A stretch of DNA of 64,000 nucleotides, taken from contig OY755039.1 in assembly GCA_963576565.1 (NCBI GenBank), forward strand, positions 74,418,771-74,482,770. The letters run 5' to 3'. Position 1 is the first letter of the stretch; each line of letters begins with the position of its first letter. Origin of the DNA: Aspidapion aeneum (taxonomy: Eukaryota > Arthropoda > Insecta > Coleoptera > Brentidae). Below the pieces are notes generated by a model. The model saw nothing but the letters and a program-made list of their open reading frames with translations. It was not told the origin of the DNA and ran no database searches. A program made the position numbers and the translations under genes. Of this stretch, positions 20,295 through 30,791 are shown one piece after another.

Positions 20295-21512
20295 TTACGC
20301 AAGTTGTTCACCATTGGAAACGACCTCATTCATGGTTCCTATACCTTGAATTGTGAGAGATAAAGGGTATTTATGTAAACCTAACGTTTTAAAACACTTT
20401 TGAGAAATATAACTGCTTGAACTACCGCTATCTAAAATAACGCGAATTTGGTGGAAGTTACCACAAAAATCTTGAATATCTACCTTTGCCGTACCCAAGA
20501 TTGTATTTGAAGAATTTGACACCATGCCACAGTGGGTATTGGAAGAAGCGGAGGGCGCGGAAGAATGCGCCTGCGGCGCAGATTGTGCACTAGAAAAATT
20601 ATGTTGTCTTGCGGGTGTCTGATTAGCATCAAAAAATGGAAGCGAGGGCCGTGAGCCCATTGTAGCGTTATCGAAAGAAGGTTGAATATTAGCGAAATGC
20701 GTATTAGCATTAGAGAAGTTAGCGTTTGCGTGTGGCATATTAGGTTCAGCGTATTGCGAATTAGCGTTAGAATATTGCGGGTTTGCGTAAGAAATAGCGT
20801 TGTTATATGAATAGGAGTGAGCGGGTAGCGAATTAGCGTTAACGTTTGAGATAGTCTGAAACTCTCTATTATTATTATTTTGCGGGATACTATCCATATT
20901 TTGGGGTTGATTACGTAACACGTGAAGCAATGAGTGGTGTTTAAGGGCGCAGACGCGACAAGCAGATTGCGATTTGCATTGTTTTATATTGTGGAAACCT
21001 AAACAATTTGTGCGCCAGTTTTTACCTTTAATTAAATTTAGGCGTTCTTGCGGAGTTTTGTTATTAAACTCGGGACACTGATATATTAAATGCGAGTCCT
21101 GTCTACAAAAATGGCAAAAATTTGTTGGTTTACTAGGAGTATTACCGAAAAAGGTTTGCGTAGTCGGGCTAGTCCTTTTAAATGGATATTGCCCCTTGGC
21201 CTTTGAGTTATCAACTTTAAATTGTGATTGTTTGAAACTTGAAAAACTCGAATTTTTGTTATTATTTAAAGAATATTCTAGCGTCTCCAATGCGTTACAT
21301 TGACTTAAAACAAAGTTTTTCAGAGAATCGAATGTGGGAATTTCACTGGAGTCGGTGTGTTCCTCAAGTTCAAACCGCGTAATGGTATCCTGATCCAAGT
21401 GTTTGGAAAATAAGAAAAATAATAAAAAATCCCAATGTTTGGTATCAAAATTTAAATTATCAAGGGCTGCGAGATTTTCCGTAAACGTGTCTACTAGCGT
21501 GCGTAAAAGTTT
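20295..21512 (-). pseudogene. BEL A Gag C-terminal half and protease
   Basis: The frame continues Gag after an in-frame TGA at 21511-21513. It holds two Cys/His clusters (CHFCRQDSHLIYQC and CRVCALKHHSLLH), then a low-complexity Asn/Ala/Ser stretch, then an aspartic protease region with VILDSGSSSSYIS. The Asp-Ser-Gly active-site triad is intact. The frame ends at 20295 just before pol, where a missing base shifts the reading frame; the natural form would be one Gag-Pol polyprotein, as is usual for BEL/Pao. Confidence 0.85.
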
Positions 21513-22208
21513 TCAATTTTTTGAAGAATTTACAACCGGTGCATTATCGATTGCTTGCAAATGATTAAAAGCGATTAACCGTTTATTATCATAGCGTTGG
21601 ACGAGATTATCGTAAGCTATTTGGTAATTAGCGTCAGTTGGTTGTAGGCACTGAATTAAAGCGAGCGGCGGCCCTTCCAAGTAAGAACGCAAATAATTAA
21701 ATTTTTCAACAGAGGGTATGGAGGGCTGGTTGTGCACTACCGAATTATACATATCTATAAACGGACGAAAATCGCATAAGTTTCCTGAAAATTTTTTAAT
21801 ATCTAATTTTGGTAAGCTAGGGCGTATACTTGCTAAAGTTTGCACCTGATTCTGAGTGCACGTAGCAGTTGCTGCGAAATCTACTGTGATAGATTTTTGA
21901 TCAAAATGCGTAGTATAAACTGCGTAGACATAAGCTAGATTAAAATCAAACTGTTTTCTGACACCGTCCTCAGTATCCATGGTCGTTGCATCATCTTCAG
22001 TTAAAGCCATCAAGGATAAAACATTCCCGTGATTTTTATTAAAATCAAGAGATATTTGATCTTTATTTTGATATAATAATTTAAATTGTAAGCTGGACAT
22101 TTCATCCTTACTTATGTTTTCTGATAAAGTTCTTAAATCCTGCATCTGATTAAAATTCATTTGCCGAAGGGCTTTATACTGTTTTAATTTATTAGAGTTA
22201 CTAGTCAT
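21513..22208 (-). CDS. BEL A Gag N-terminal half
   Basis: The frame encodes 231 residues from an ATG at 22208 to the TGA at 21511-21513. It contains the BEL/Pao Gag region of the DUF1759 type: LPKLDIKKFSGNLCDFRPF, YNSVVHNQPSIPS, and LRSYLEGPPLALIQCLQ. This protein forms the particle shell. The TGA is premature because homologous Gag sequence continues directly behind it in the same frame. A leader of about 430 bp separates the start from the 5' LTR. Confidence 0.85.
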   Translation of the reverse strand: MTSNSNKLKQYKALRQMNFNQMQDLRTLSENISKDEMSSLQFKLLYQNKDQISLDFNKNHGNVLSLMALTEDDATTMDTEDGVRKQFDFNLAYVYAVYTTHFDQKSITVDFAATATCTQNQVQTLASIRPSLPKLDIKKFSGNLCDFRPFIDMYNSVVHNQPSIPSVEKFNYLRSYLEGPPLALIQCLQPTDANYQIAYDNLVQRYDNKRLIAFNHLQAIDNAPVVNSSKN

Positions 22209-22618
22209 TTTGTCTATTTGCGTAAATTAAACAATGAAAAGAAAATACCAAAAACAAAAATCACTATTTTAATATAGCTATTTACCTATATATTGCAGTT
22301 GCTACAGTCTACACTCTGTATAAAATCAGGTTATACTATTCCCTATAGACTAGTAGGTAGGTACCTACTATATTTCGCAAAAATAAATTTAATTTTAAAA
22401 TTAAAATCAAATTAAATAGTTAGGTATAACTAACCTTCCTTAAAATATTTTTAAAATCAATTTTTTAATAAAAAAAAGTTTTAGGCGACCGTGACTTTTC
22501 AATGTCAGGCAAAAAAGAAGGCGACACAAAAAACTGTGTTGACTCGCACTGAATGGGTAAAATTACAAAACGAGAATACGAGAATTTTATTTGCTAATTT
22601 TAAGACAAACCGGGTTCC

Positions 22619-22637
22619 AATCCGGCTCGAAGGACCA
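22619..22637 (-). other. BEL A primer-binding site (tRNA-Tyr type)
   Basis: On the + strand the bases just inside the LTR read AATCCGGCTCGAAGGACCA. This equals the 3' end of eukaryotic tRNA-Tyr plus CCA, so the minus strand is complementary to it. Two bases separate the site from the LTR. Upstream bases (GGGTTC) extend the match toward the tRNA T loop. Confidence 0.8.
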
Positions 22638-22639
22638 GA

Positions 22640-23200
22640 TGTTGTGTGCTGGTCTTTTTTTTAATGATTTGGTTTTTCACAAAAAATATAGCCCGAATAA
22701 AATTAGAATGAATTGGGAGGACTTACCGAGGTTTTCTCACTATTTGCCCCAAATGGTTTCTTCTCGAGGATCCTCTGGCAGACCATCAATAACCCATCCA
22801 ATGCACAATTTTAACCACTCAAAATGTTTGTGGAGTTAGAAATAGTTTGTAAAATAATAATTGGAAATTATTAAGCGATCACAAAAGGTGAAAAGTGCAT
22901 GAGTATAAACACTGCTTCGTACGATAGACAGAAATTTATACTGAAAATATAATATATTAAAATAAAAATGTTCAACGAAAAATTCGAATCTTTCTATAAA
23001 AAAAGGCCTCCCAATATTAACTCGCGATAAGGAATTAAATCGAGAGAAAACAAAATATATAAAATTCTCGCTGCTCTCGAGCGCATTCACCAAAAACTAA
23101 ATTACTTGTGGATGCATTTTATGCAGTTTATATTTAAGAGAAAGAAAAGGTAAAAACTAGAAATTATAAACTAGAAAAGAATGTGAGCGGATACGCAACA
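22640..23200 (-). repeat. BEL A LTR (5' LTR of the minus-strand element)
   Basis: The 561-bp repeat matches 16084-16645 with about 12 differences, including a one-base A-run indel. It is followed by the target duplication GCTTC. Confidence 0.95.
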
Positions 23201-23310
23201 GCTTCCTTTAAGCTTTTTATTATGTTTGTATATATCTCTTCAAATGAGTGATTTGTGTTTATTAATTTTTCATCTAATCGGTTCTATTTTTGGATAACTT
23301 TATTTAAAAA
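23201..23310 (-). pseudogene. RTE copy continuing beyond the BEL insertion
   Basis: After the duplicated GCTTC the minus-strand frame RLDEKLINTNHSFEEIY and NIIKSLKEA leads directly into the frame seen at 16083 and below. This shows that the element at 14170-16083 extended here before BEL A landed. Homology fades by about 23310, which is the 5' truncation point or an old break. The endonuclease is missing. Confidence 0.75.
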
Positions 23311-23319
23311 GAAACAAAA

Positions 23320-23480
23320 ATTTTTCGTGGTTAGAGCTTAGACACGGAAAAAATACAAGAGAAACAAAAACTTTTAATACCTGCTTATCCACGAATATTT
23401 TTGTTCTTTTTGGTCTCGGATTCTTTTTAGTCACGGATCCTAAACTGTAACGTTTTAAATATATTTCGCAAAACAATAAT
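23320..23480 (+). repeat. Dispersed repeat family R2, copy 1
   Basis: It contains an ACACGGAAAAAATACAAGAG, AAACAAAAACTTTTAATACC, TTATCCACGAATATTTTTG series and ends in TTTAAATATATTTCGCAAAACA. The same order occurs at 24390-24560 and, inverted, at 63215-63310. No coding content. Confidence 0.5.
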
Positions 23481-23589
23481 AATGGGATATTACCTTCAAA
23501 TGCAGTGGATAAAAGTGAATTTGAATTTTTTCTTAAAGAAATAGGTTTTTAGCATGAGCACGGCCCAAAGGAATGTTAGGTAACTCTCC

Positions 23590-23740
23590 AATTGAATTTT
23601 TTAAATTATGAGTTTTGACGATTTTTCAAACACTATGTAGATTTTTGCAGCCACAATACTAAATCGAAATTTTTGCCCTTTCACTTTTTTGCGGTTCCTA
23701 AGCCGCTATCTTTTTAAGAAAAGACCCCTGTTCAACGATG
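23590..23740 (+). repeat. Dispersed repeat family R1, copy 2 (partial)
   Basis: It shares GATTTTTCAAACACTATG, TTTTTGCAGCC, TTTTTGCCCTTTCAC and CGCTATCTTTTTAAGAAAA with 12721-12990. The homology stops at about 23725. Confidence 0.5.
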
Positions 23741-24389
23741 TATTGGTCGATGAGATTAGGAAAAGAAAGTAGCTCTTCAGTGGCGTCCGTAAATTGGGAT
23801 TATTTCGAAACAACATGTTTATTTTAGGTTTTATAAAATTTACTCAAAAATTACACTTTTTTATTGTAGAAAATATAATTTCCTTTTAAAAGCTTTAATA
23901 TAATGTGGGGTTTATTTAACAGGTAAGCCTACAGGGTCGTACTTATAAAAATAAATTTTCAACAATAACCAAAATAATCAATTTTTATTACATATTTTGT
24001 CTATTTAAATTAAAAAAAACTACTTTTTACCTTATTATATCTTACAGCCCTTTGTTTTTAAGAAAATTTGACAAAAATGTTTTTTAGTAATTTTTGACGT
24101 GTTAAATATATTTCGCAATATATTAAAACTTATTAAATTATTTTTCCATGGGCATAGTTTCTTTTGTATTCGGAAGATGTCGCCACTTGTGTATAAAGCA
24201 TACAGTATTGCAGGCATTATTTTTCATTTCTCTTACCAATATCGTAAGATGAGTTTTATATATACCGTCCCTCTAACTTTACAAAGGTGTTACATTGACC
24301 ATACAGTGTTCTGAAGAGTCCTTTAAGCACGTAACAGTTAACTGTCAACACTTAATAGGTGGCCATTAGATCTTGGACCCCCGTGGGTG

Positions 24390-24560
24390 TACAGCTTTCG
24401 AGCTGCCCACGGAAAACCACAAGAGGAACAAAATCTTTCTACACCCGATTATCCACAAAAAAATTTTGTTTTCTTTATTCACGGGTACTAAACTTTACGT
24501 TTCAAATATATTTCGCAAAACATTTAAGAAAATTTTTCCAAACTAGTAAAAACCTTTAAT
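24390..24560 (+). repeat. Dispersed repeat family R2, copy 2
   Basis: It contains GCCCACGGAAAACCACAAGAG, GAACAAAATCTTTCTACACC, TTATCCAC and TTTCAAATATATTTCGCAAA, in the same order as 23320-23480. Confidence 0.5.
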
Positions 24561-24764
24561 TTTAAAATGTATATTGAAGAACTTGGCTATACTTTATCTC
24601 AATTATTATATTGATTTCTCTTAGTTTCTGTCAGTCTGTCAAATCTCAGCTCTCTAGCGTTTCTGGAAGTTGGTAATGTTACTTTTACATAACTTTACTT
24701 CTATAGGGAAGAGGAGTAAATTATAATTTCGGATTTTTTTATTTTTTCCTAGAGTTTTGTCAGT

Positions 24765-25122
24765 CAGAAGCTAAAGTTTTACATAAGGAGGCGCATTGGC
24801 GAAAACGAAAGTTTATTGAAGCTGCGTTTATAATGCAGAATAAAGAAGTTTTCAGTCAACCAAGCACGGACATACCAAACATATGGAAACCACTCCTTAA
24901 GGAAAACAGGCGTGTTACGATTAAAAAGGGGGCGGGCCGTCACACCTGACTGCACACCAAGTAGTATAAGTAGTAGCCTAGAGACTAGATTGTTTAGTTT
25001 ACACTTGATAACGGTTAGAGATACTTACTAAGCGAAACGTCGTGTTTTAAAATAAATAAAGACAATGGAAGTCCGAAATTTTATTTCTACACAATCATTG
25101 TCTACGAGTTTCCAACAAAGAG
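24765..25122 (+). repeat. Penelope A upstream pseudo-LTR
   Basis: It is nearly identical to 27273-27625 and differs by a 3-base insertion near 24888 and a few substitutions. It carries the C-terminal codons of the GIY-YIG frame, then a hammerhead-like segment, then TTTTAAAATAAATAAAG and CATTGTCTACGAGTTTC. Confidence 0.9.
25005..25041 (+). ncRNA. Degenerate hammerhead-ribozyme-like motif in pseudo-LTR 1
   Basis: The order TTGATAA, CGGTTAG-loop-CTAAGCG, GAAAC, GTC parallels the hammerhead core CUGANGA, stem II, GAAA, cleavage triplet known in Penelope-like pseudo-LTRs. Stem II pairs at six of seven positions. The first core box deviates from consensus (TTGATAA for CTGATGA), so self-cleavage is doubtful. 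Confidence 0.45.
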
Positions 25123-25821
25123 TTGAAGAACGGTAGAGGCTACGAGAAGACCAAACTTAAAGTGATAAAGGAAAAAGAACACATTTCATTCTTGTGCGAG
25201 GCGCGCGACAGTGGTGTCTTTCCGGTTGGTTTCCGCCTAAAAGCCAACTTTCCGGGAGTGAGAACGAAGAAGATCTTAGAGAGGACCAGCCAAGCACTAA
25301 TCCGATCCCAAATCAGTTACCATCGATGGAGAAAAGCCAACTTCAACACCGACAAGGAGGAGCGTTTTGACGAAATTAGACGACACACATGGGAGGAAGA
25401 CTACGAACCGATACTGAGTAAAATTGACAGTACGTGCAACAGAGAACGACAGAAGATAAGATCAACTCACCGAGAAAAACTTAAGAAACTACAGACACGT
25501 ACTCAAGATAGAACAGACTCAACAACACCAAGCACTATAGTGAACATCTCCAAAAGGACTCTGAGCACCAACGAAGAATTGGTACTCAGTAAGGGACTTA
25601 AGTTCGCCATTGCACCGGCACAGACACCGACACTAGATATTATTGCGGCAATAGAGACCGTTAGTCTACCTCAACCCGAAGCTGATGAGTTTCGCCATAA
25701 AGTAAGAACAACGTTGGACAAAAAGAAGCAACAAAAGACAAACATCACCAGTCATGAACAACGGGCAATCAAGAACCTGCAGGCTGACAAATCAATCAAG
25801 ACAAAGGAAACGCGACGGTGA
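25123..25821 (+). pseudogene. Penelope A N-terminal region
   Basis: The 232-codon open segment is Lys/Arg-rich and ends in a region with NISKRTLSTNEELVLSKGLK, which is the conserved N-terminal signature before the Penelope reverse transcriptase. The frame ends at 25821 and the coding sequence goes on in another frame from 25818 (KDPTTTIKGRIYRTLKKYA), so a frameshift lies there. A further break occurs near 26015-26110, where the LPKIHK-type segment is scrambled. It is a relic part of one original ORF. Confidence 0.8.
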
Positions 25822-26119
25822 TCATGGATGTCGAGACTTACGACAAAAAGATCCAAGAAGTTCTGGAGAAAGGAGACTACAAGCAACTACCCAAAGATCC
25901 AACCACCACCATAAAAGGACGCATCTACAGGACTTTGAAGAAGTATGCTGAAAATATCCCGGACGCTGTTAGATCCCGCCTGACTCCCACCACAGTAAGG
26001 CACCACATTTTTATGGATTACCAAAGATCCATAAAAAGGATATACCACTGCGACCAATTACCAGCTCCAGGGACTCACCGACCAGCACTTTGTCGAGGTT
26101 TTTGTTGGACATAATTTAA

Positions 26120-26887
26120 CCACTACAGGGTAAGTCCGAATCTTTTGTCAAAAACTCGGAACATTTTGTCGAGGTTTTAAAAGGTATCGAATTAGATCCC
26201 GGCGATAGATTTGTAAGTTTTGATGTAGAAAGTCTCTACACCAACGTGCCAATAAATGAGTCACTGAGTATTATCAAAAACAAATTACAAACTGATGATA
26301 CACTTCATGAGAGAACAACGCTATCGGTGGAGGGGGTGATGGATCTTTTGGAGCTCTGTCTGCGTAACTCTTACTTTCAAGTGAAAGATAAGTTTTACGC
26401 GCAAAATGATGGACTCCCAATGGGTTCATCTCTTTCGCCAGTGGTAGCAAACATCTACATGGAGTGGTTCGAGGACCATGCGATCAATACAGCAAGAGCC
26501 AAACCAAAACTATGGCTACGATACATGGATGACACATTTATTATATGGCCGGAAAATGATGACGAACTACAAAATTTTCTACACCATTTAAACGGTATTC
26601 GACCAACAATCAAGTGCACCATGGAAATTGAAAAAGATTCGGCCTTACCTTTTTTGGATGTTCTTGTCAAACGATTAGACATAAACATTCAAACCACTGT
26701 ATATAGGAAACCTACACACACGGGACAGTACCTAAATTTTAAGTCTAATCATTCTGTTGCAACAAAACAAGTTATAAGAAGTTTGTATTTAAGAGCCGTA
26801 AATATTTGTAGTAATAATGAAGAATTAACCACAGAAATTAACAACATTAAAAAGGACTTACAACAGAAGGTTATTCCGAGAAATTAA
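26120..26887 (+). pseudogene. Penelope A reverse transcriptase core
   Basis: The open segment begins near FVSFDVESLYTNVPINES (motif A with the catalytic Asp), followed by GLPMGSSLSPVVANIYME, the catalytic RYMDDTFIIW, and ALPFLDVLVKR with YRKPTHTGQYL, all Penelope landmarks. The ATG at 26246 is internal to the motif series and not a real start. The frame ends at 26885-26887, where a shift separates it from the endonuclease part. The catalytic Asp pair is intact, but the protein cannot be made whole. Confidence 0.85.
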
Positions 26888-26889
26888 TA

Positions 26890-27454
26890 CTCAACGATAT
26901 TTAAAATTAAAAACAAACTAAATGTACCAAATTCTCAAAATAATAATCCGTTAGGTGTTATTAACATTCCATATGTTCAAGGGATTTCAGAAAACATAAG
27001 ACGAATAGCTAAACACTATAATATAAAAACAGTATTTTTTTCGGGAAATACGATAAGAAGTTTTGTAACTAAAACAAAACCAGACAATCCCTCAAATAAT
27101 AAGGAATGTATTTACCAAATCCCGTGTGAGTGTGGTAAATCATATGTAGGTGAAACGAAACGCCCTCTTCAGGTTAGAGTAAATGAACATCTAAAAAGTA
27201 CCCAATTAGGGGATATTGAAAAATCCGGTTTAGCAGATCATGCATGGTCAAATGATCACAGGATTCAGTGGTCAGTAGCTATAGTTTTACATAAGGAGGC
27301 GCATTGGCGAAAACGAAAGTTTATTGAAGCTGCGTTTATAATGCAGAATAAAGAAGTTTTCAGTCAACCAAGCACGGACATACCAAACATATGGAAACTC
27401 CTTAAGGAAAACAGACGTCTTACGATTAAAAAGGGGGCGGGCCGTCACACCTGA
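26890..27454 (+). pseudogene. Penelope A GIY-YIG endonuclease region
   Basis: It is in a different frame from the reverse transcriptase. The linker reads NIPYVQGISENIRRIAKHY and KTVFFSGNTIR, then the nuclease region IYQIPCECGKSYVGETKR with RVNEHLK and LADHAW. It ends at a TGA at 27452-27454 inside the second pseudo-LTR after IKKGAGRHT. In Penelope-like elements this nuclease nicks the target DNA. The key Tyr, Arg and His positions look kept, and the Glu is seen in FIEAAFI. Confidence 0.85.
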
Positions 27455-27625
27455 CTGCACACCAAGTAGTATAAGTAGTAGCCTAGAGACTAGATTGTTT
27501 AGTTTACACTTGATAACGGTTAGAGATACTTACTAACCAAAACGTCGTGTTTTAAAATAAATAAAGACAATGGAAGTCCGAAATTTTATTTCTACACAAT
27601 CATTGTCTACGAGTTTCAAACAAAT
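27273..27625 (+). repeat. Penelope A downstream pseudo-LTR
   Basis: It matches 24765-25122. Its first ~180 bp are coding (end of the GIY-YIG frame), the rest is noncoding and contains the second hammerhead-like motif. Confidence 0.9.
27510..27546 (+). ncRNA. Degenerate hammerhead-ribozyme-like motif in pseudo-LTR 2
   Basis: TTGATAA, then GGTTAG-loop-CTAACC (a perfect 6-bp stem), then AAAAC and GTC. Relative to the first copy the GCGAAAC is CCAAAAC, so the GAAA core box has been changed. Activity is unlikely. Confidence 0.4.
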
Positions 27626-29089
27626 ATTTGAAAGTATCAATTTGGCCTGAAAAAAAAACCATTTATAAAAGTGAGCGCTTTTCAAATATACCTGGTGGGC
27701 AAAAAAACCCGATAAAATGTTTTTCGTTATAACTCTCCAACTATAACACCAATTTTACCAAAGCAAAGAGTAGTTGGCAGGGATTGATTGATCGGACATT
27801 ATGTTGGAAATGTGTGGAAATGTTGGATATTTTTTTGTTTGTAGAAAAGCTCTATCTTTGTTAAGCACAACGAGATAGGAATCGTTAAAAACGATTTCGG
27901 TCCCTAAAAATTGATTTTTGCTTCAACTATATTGTTTTACAGGTTGTAACGATTGTCTTCTAAATCCTGTTTGTATTAATTTCCTTATAAATAAATTTTT
28001 GCCGAACCGATTTTAATAAAATATAAAGTGGAACAGATTGATTGCTTTTAAAATATCACTATTAAAATTTGCCGTCATTGTAAAATCCAAAATGGCGGAC
28101 ATAAAAACTTTACTTTTTAAAAAGGCTGTTTATTCTTATATTTTTTGAAAATTTTTTGATTTTTTTCTGAAAAGTTTTACAGATTATGCGATTGCCTTGC
28201 CATTTCTATGTGCATTCATTTCCTCATAAATTCATTATTACTAAACTGACAAAAAATAAAAAGCATCATGGTGAAATTCTCCGCCAACTCTAAATATAAT
28301 ATGGCTTACTAAATCGAATTTGACCCTCCATAAAGGATAGTTGTTTCTTATGTTACGAGAAATTTTTCGACCCTTTTTTGAATTTATTTATTAGATCCAC
28401 CACCACAACAACGATGTACTAATCATAAAAAAATAAATCCTTGCAACATACAAAGAAGTGATCCTTTCAAGAAGGACAAATTTGACTTTTTTTCCAACAT
28501 CTTGGATTTAAAATTGTCGAAAAATTTCAAAAGTTTTGATCAAAGAGCAATATTTCTTTTTTTATTATTGAAATCGGTTCAGTGAATTTATAAGTAAATT
28601 ATTGCAGACAGAAGTTAAAGCAACAGTTGGAATAACAATTATTATTTAAAGAACCACTAAACGGATTTTATAGATTTTATAGAATAAAATATTATGAATT
28701 TATGAGGAATTGATACTTGATCAAGTATCAAGGAAAATATGTAATTTTTTGAGACCGTGAGTCTGTCAAATGAGCAAAGCGAGAGTTACACATTTTAGGG
28801 ATGAAAAATTCCCTTTTTAATAACTGTGTATGAGTTCGATATTAACTTAAATTAATACTGGTAAATTTGCAAAGCGACTTATTGACAAAAGTAACTTTGT
28901 GAAGTAAATTTTGTTAATACAAATTTATGAACCAATAATAATTCTCCAAATTCTTGGTTTGAAACTTGTAGACAATGATTTTGTTTCCAATCCCCCAAAT
29001 GTTATTGTACGATATCAATAGAAATACTGTTAAACATATTTTTATAATAATTAAACACAAAATCTCGCCGCAGCGAAAATCAATGCTGC
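27626..29089. other. Intron 3: AT-rich, no gene recognised
   Basis: Mostly T-rich sequence with no plausible coding frame. A perfect 22-bp palindrome, TTGATACTTGATCAAGTATC plus AA, is at 28710-28731. A phrase GAGCAAAGCGAGAGTTACAC at about 28770 belongs to the same repeat type as 13383 and 13883. Confidence 0.4.
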
Positions 29090-29110
29090 AACAGTTTTGG
29101 ATGTTAAAAA

Positions 29111-29244
29111 TTTGCGAAGCAAATGTGTTAATGAACTAATTTGCGAAGCAAATTTTTCTCAACACAAATTTGCGAAGCAAATTTGTTAATAAACAGATTT
29201 GCGAACATACGGATGTTTTCGCGTAGCGAAAATCATCCGTATGT
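29111..29244. repeat. 29-bp-period array of TTTGCGAAGCAAA plus a 40-bp palindrome
   Basis: The 13-bp palindrome TTTGCGAAGCAAA starts at 29111, 29140 and 29169, with a fourth partial copy TTTGCGAAC at 29198: an exact 29-bp period with unlike spacers. Next to it (29205-29244) ACATACGGATG...CATCCGTATGT encloses TTTTCGC-GTA-GCGAAAA. Confidence 0.7.
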
Positions 29245-29458
29245 TTTTATATTGGGCTTTTGCTTCTGATTTCAAAAATCTAAAGCTAGTTTAGGAGGCG
29301 ATAAATAGGTTTTATACACATATTTAATTAGTATTATATTTAATTAATATTCCAACACATTTCTAACAAATATGAGATCACTACTCTAATTCTACACTGG
29401 TTCCTGACGCCTAGTTAAGGAATGTATTTACAAGAAAATAATGGGCATCTGTATTTAA

Positions 29459-29714
29459 TAATTGAGGAGCAGAAGGAACAAAGGGGCTAAGTTCCACTTT
29501 TCCTAAAAACGAGAGTTTTACATAGAAAGGTTCTATGGGCCATCGACTATATCCTATCAAACGTGCAAAGTCGCAGGACTGCTAATTTCGTAAGCAATCG
29601 GGCAAATAGACGGCACTTCCGGCAAGTGATCGGTCATTTTCGTCATCAATTTTTTAAATATCTCCATTTAATAGTTTTGGCCCCTAGCCCCTTTGTTACT
29701 TCTGCTCCTCAATT
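29459..29714. mobile_element. MITE with ~30-bp TIRs
   Basis: The left end AATTGAGGAGCAGAAGGAAC with AAAGGGGCTA is inverted at the right end as TAGCCCCTTTGTTACTTCTG with CTCCTCAATT. The total length is 256 bp with no coding capacity. The target duplication is unclear. Confidence 0.7.
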
Positions 29715-29718
29715 GTGT

Positions 29719-30791
29719 ATACAGGGTGTTCCAGATAGGAGGAACTACATTGGGATTTCGGAATGGTAACAATTTTGGTTAAACAAGAAAAAAGTGGCAC
29801 TATTCCAAACCCAATCAGATGCTGTGTCGAAACTAAAAATATCTACAGGGGTTTTTAAAATATACGAATAATACTTGTCCTGGGTTTGATCTCTAGCTCT
29901 ATATGAGTAATTGATAGATATGTATGTAGTGTGACTTCAAACACAATTACGACATTTATTTCACAACCAACTATCCAAAAATGGACTTGTTATAGACGGT
30001 TGCAAAGCTCTTTTAATGCTGCATTTAATGGCGTATAAATCCAATATGGCGGCCATAAGAAATAATAAAGTTATCTATGGTTATAAAAATATTAGACGGC
30101 CTAGAAAAAATTCGTCAACTTCGTTCGATTGGCCGTAGTTGCTAATACAAAACTCTTAGGCATTTAAAATTATAGTACGTTATACACATAACGTTATGTA
30201 GGGTATTAAGTTCCTTCGTCAACTGATCCATCCATTATTTAGGTCACTAGGTAGTTGGTATTTAACTCTGACATCATCACTTAGTGTTCAAGCACTATTT
30301 GTTCTCTACGGCAGATCCCCTTTTTTTTGGATGATTGAACCATGCACTATAGTTCTCCACACTAATCTACTATAATTTTGATTCTAATTTATATATTTTA
30401 TAAGTTGTTACACACTCTCATAGCAGTTACCATATTCGGTCTTACGATACGGCCAAATTTTTTGACACGTTGGTATTTCAAAAAAAGTCGCTTTGACAAC
30501 TGATCCCTTAACCCGGTAAAAACTATCAAAAATCTCTAAATAATATTTTATCTTTATAAAAGTTTTATCGAACTTTGACTACCTTAACAGCTTATTGTGC
30601 TTGGATCGAGGCCTATATCTTTTTTGTTGTTAGTCATACTTAAATGTATGAGGGCCTTTAGATCAATGGTGTTGAATTTGGCTATAGTAATAAAAAATCT
30701 TGTTGTTGACATGTTGAGAGAGAAACTCAGATGGTCTAATTTTAAATTGTGCAGGAAAAGTTTTTTAAAAAAATTATCTACTTTTTATTAG
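29719..30791. other. Intron 3, end: TIR fragment and AT-rich sequence
   Basis: It starts with ACAGGGTGTTCCAGATAGGA, which looks like one end of a DNA transposon; I did not find its partner end. The rest shows no gene. Confidence 0.4.

Larger units (their letters stand above)
16084..23200 (-). mobile_element. BEL/Pao LTR retrotransposon A, nearly complete
   Basis: The element of 7117 bp is flanked by the 5-bp duplication GCTTC (16079-16083 and 23201-23205) and bounded by two LTRs starting TGTTGTGTGC and ending ATACGCAACA. The order on the minus strand is LTR, primer-binding site, gag, protease, reverse transcriptase, RNase H, integrase, polypurine tract, LTR. The LTRs differ at about 12 of 562 positions (roughly 2%), so it is older than BEL B at 36813-43917. 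It is inserted in an RTE copy. Two lesions break the otherwise single Gag-Pol frame: a TGA at 21511-21513 and a frameshift near 20290. Confidence 0.95.
24765..27625 (+). mobile_element. Penelope-like element A with pseudo-LTRs
   Basis: Two direct repeats of about 355 bp (24765-25122 and 27273-27625) flank an internal region with a Penelope-type reverse transcriptase and a GIY-YIG endonuclease. The 3' end of the GIY-YIG frame runs into the second repeat, so the first repeat starts with a fragment of the same coding sequence (AGGCGCATTGGCG), as expected for pseudo-LTRs made by tandem or partial copies. Frameshifts and a stop break the coding region, so this copy is dead. No target duplication was identified. 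Confidence 0.9.

Noticed and set aside
22350..22375. Palindrome TAGGTAGGTACCTACTA in the BEL A leader.
   Set aside because: It is short and may be chance; no second copy or functional context was seen.
29111..29200. Possible CRISPR array (regular palindromic repeats with unlike spacers).
   Set aside because: Repeats are 13 bp with ~16-bp spacers, only three to four units, in an insect-type intron with no cas-like gene. It is a simple palindromic array.
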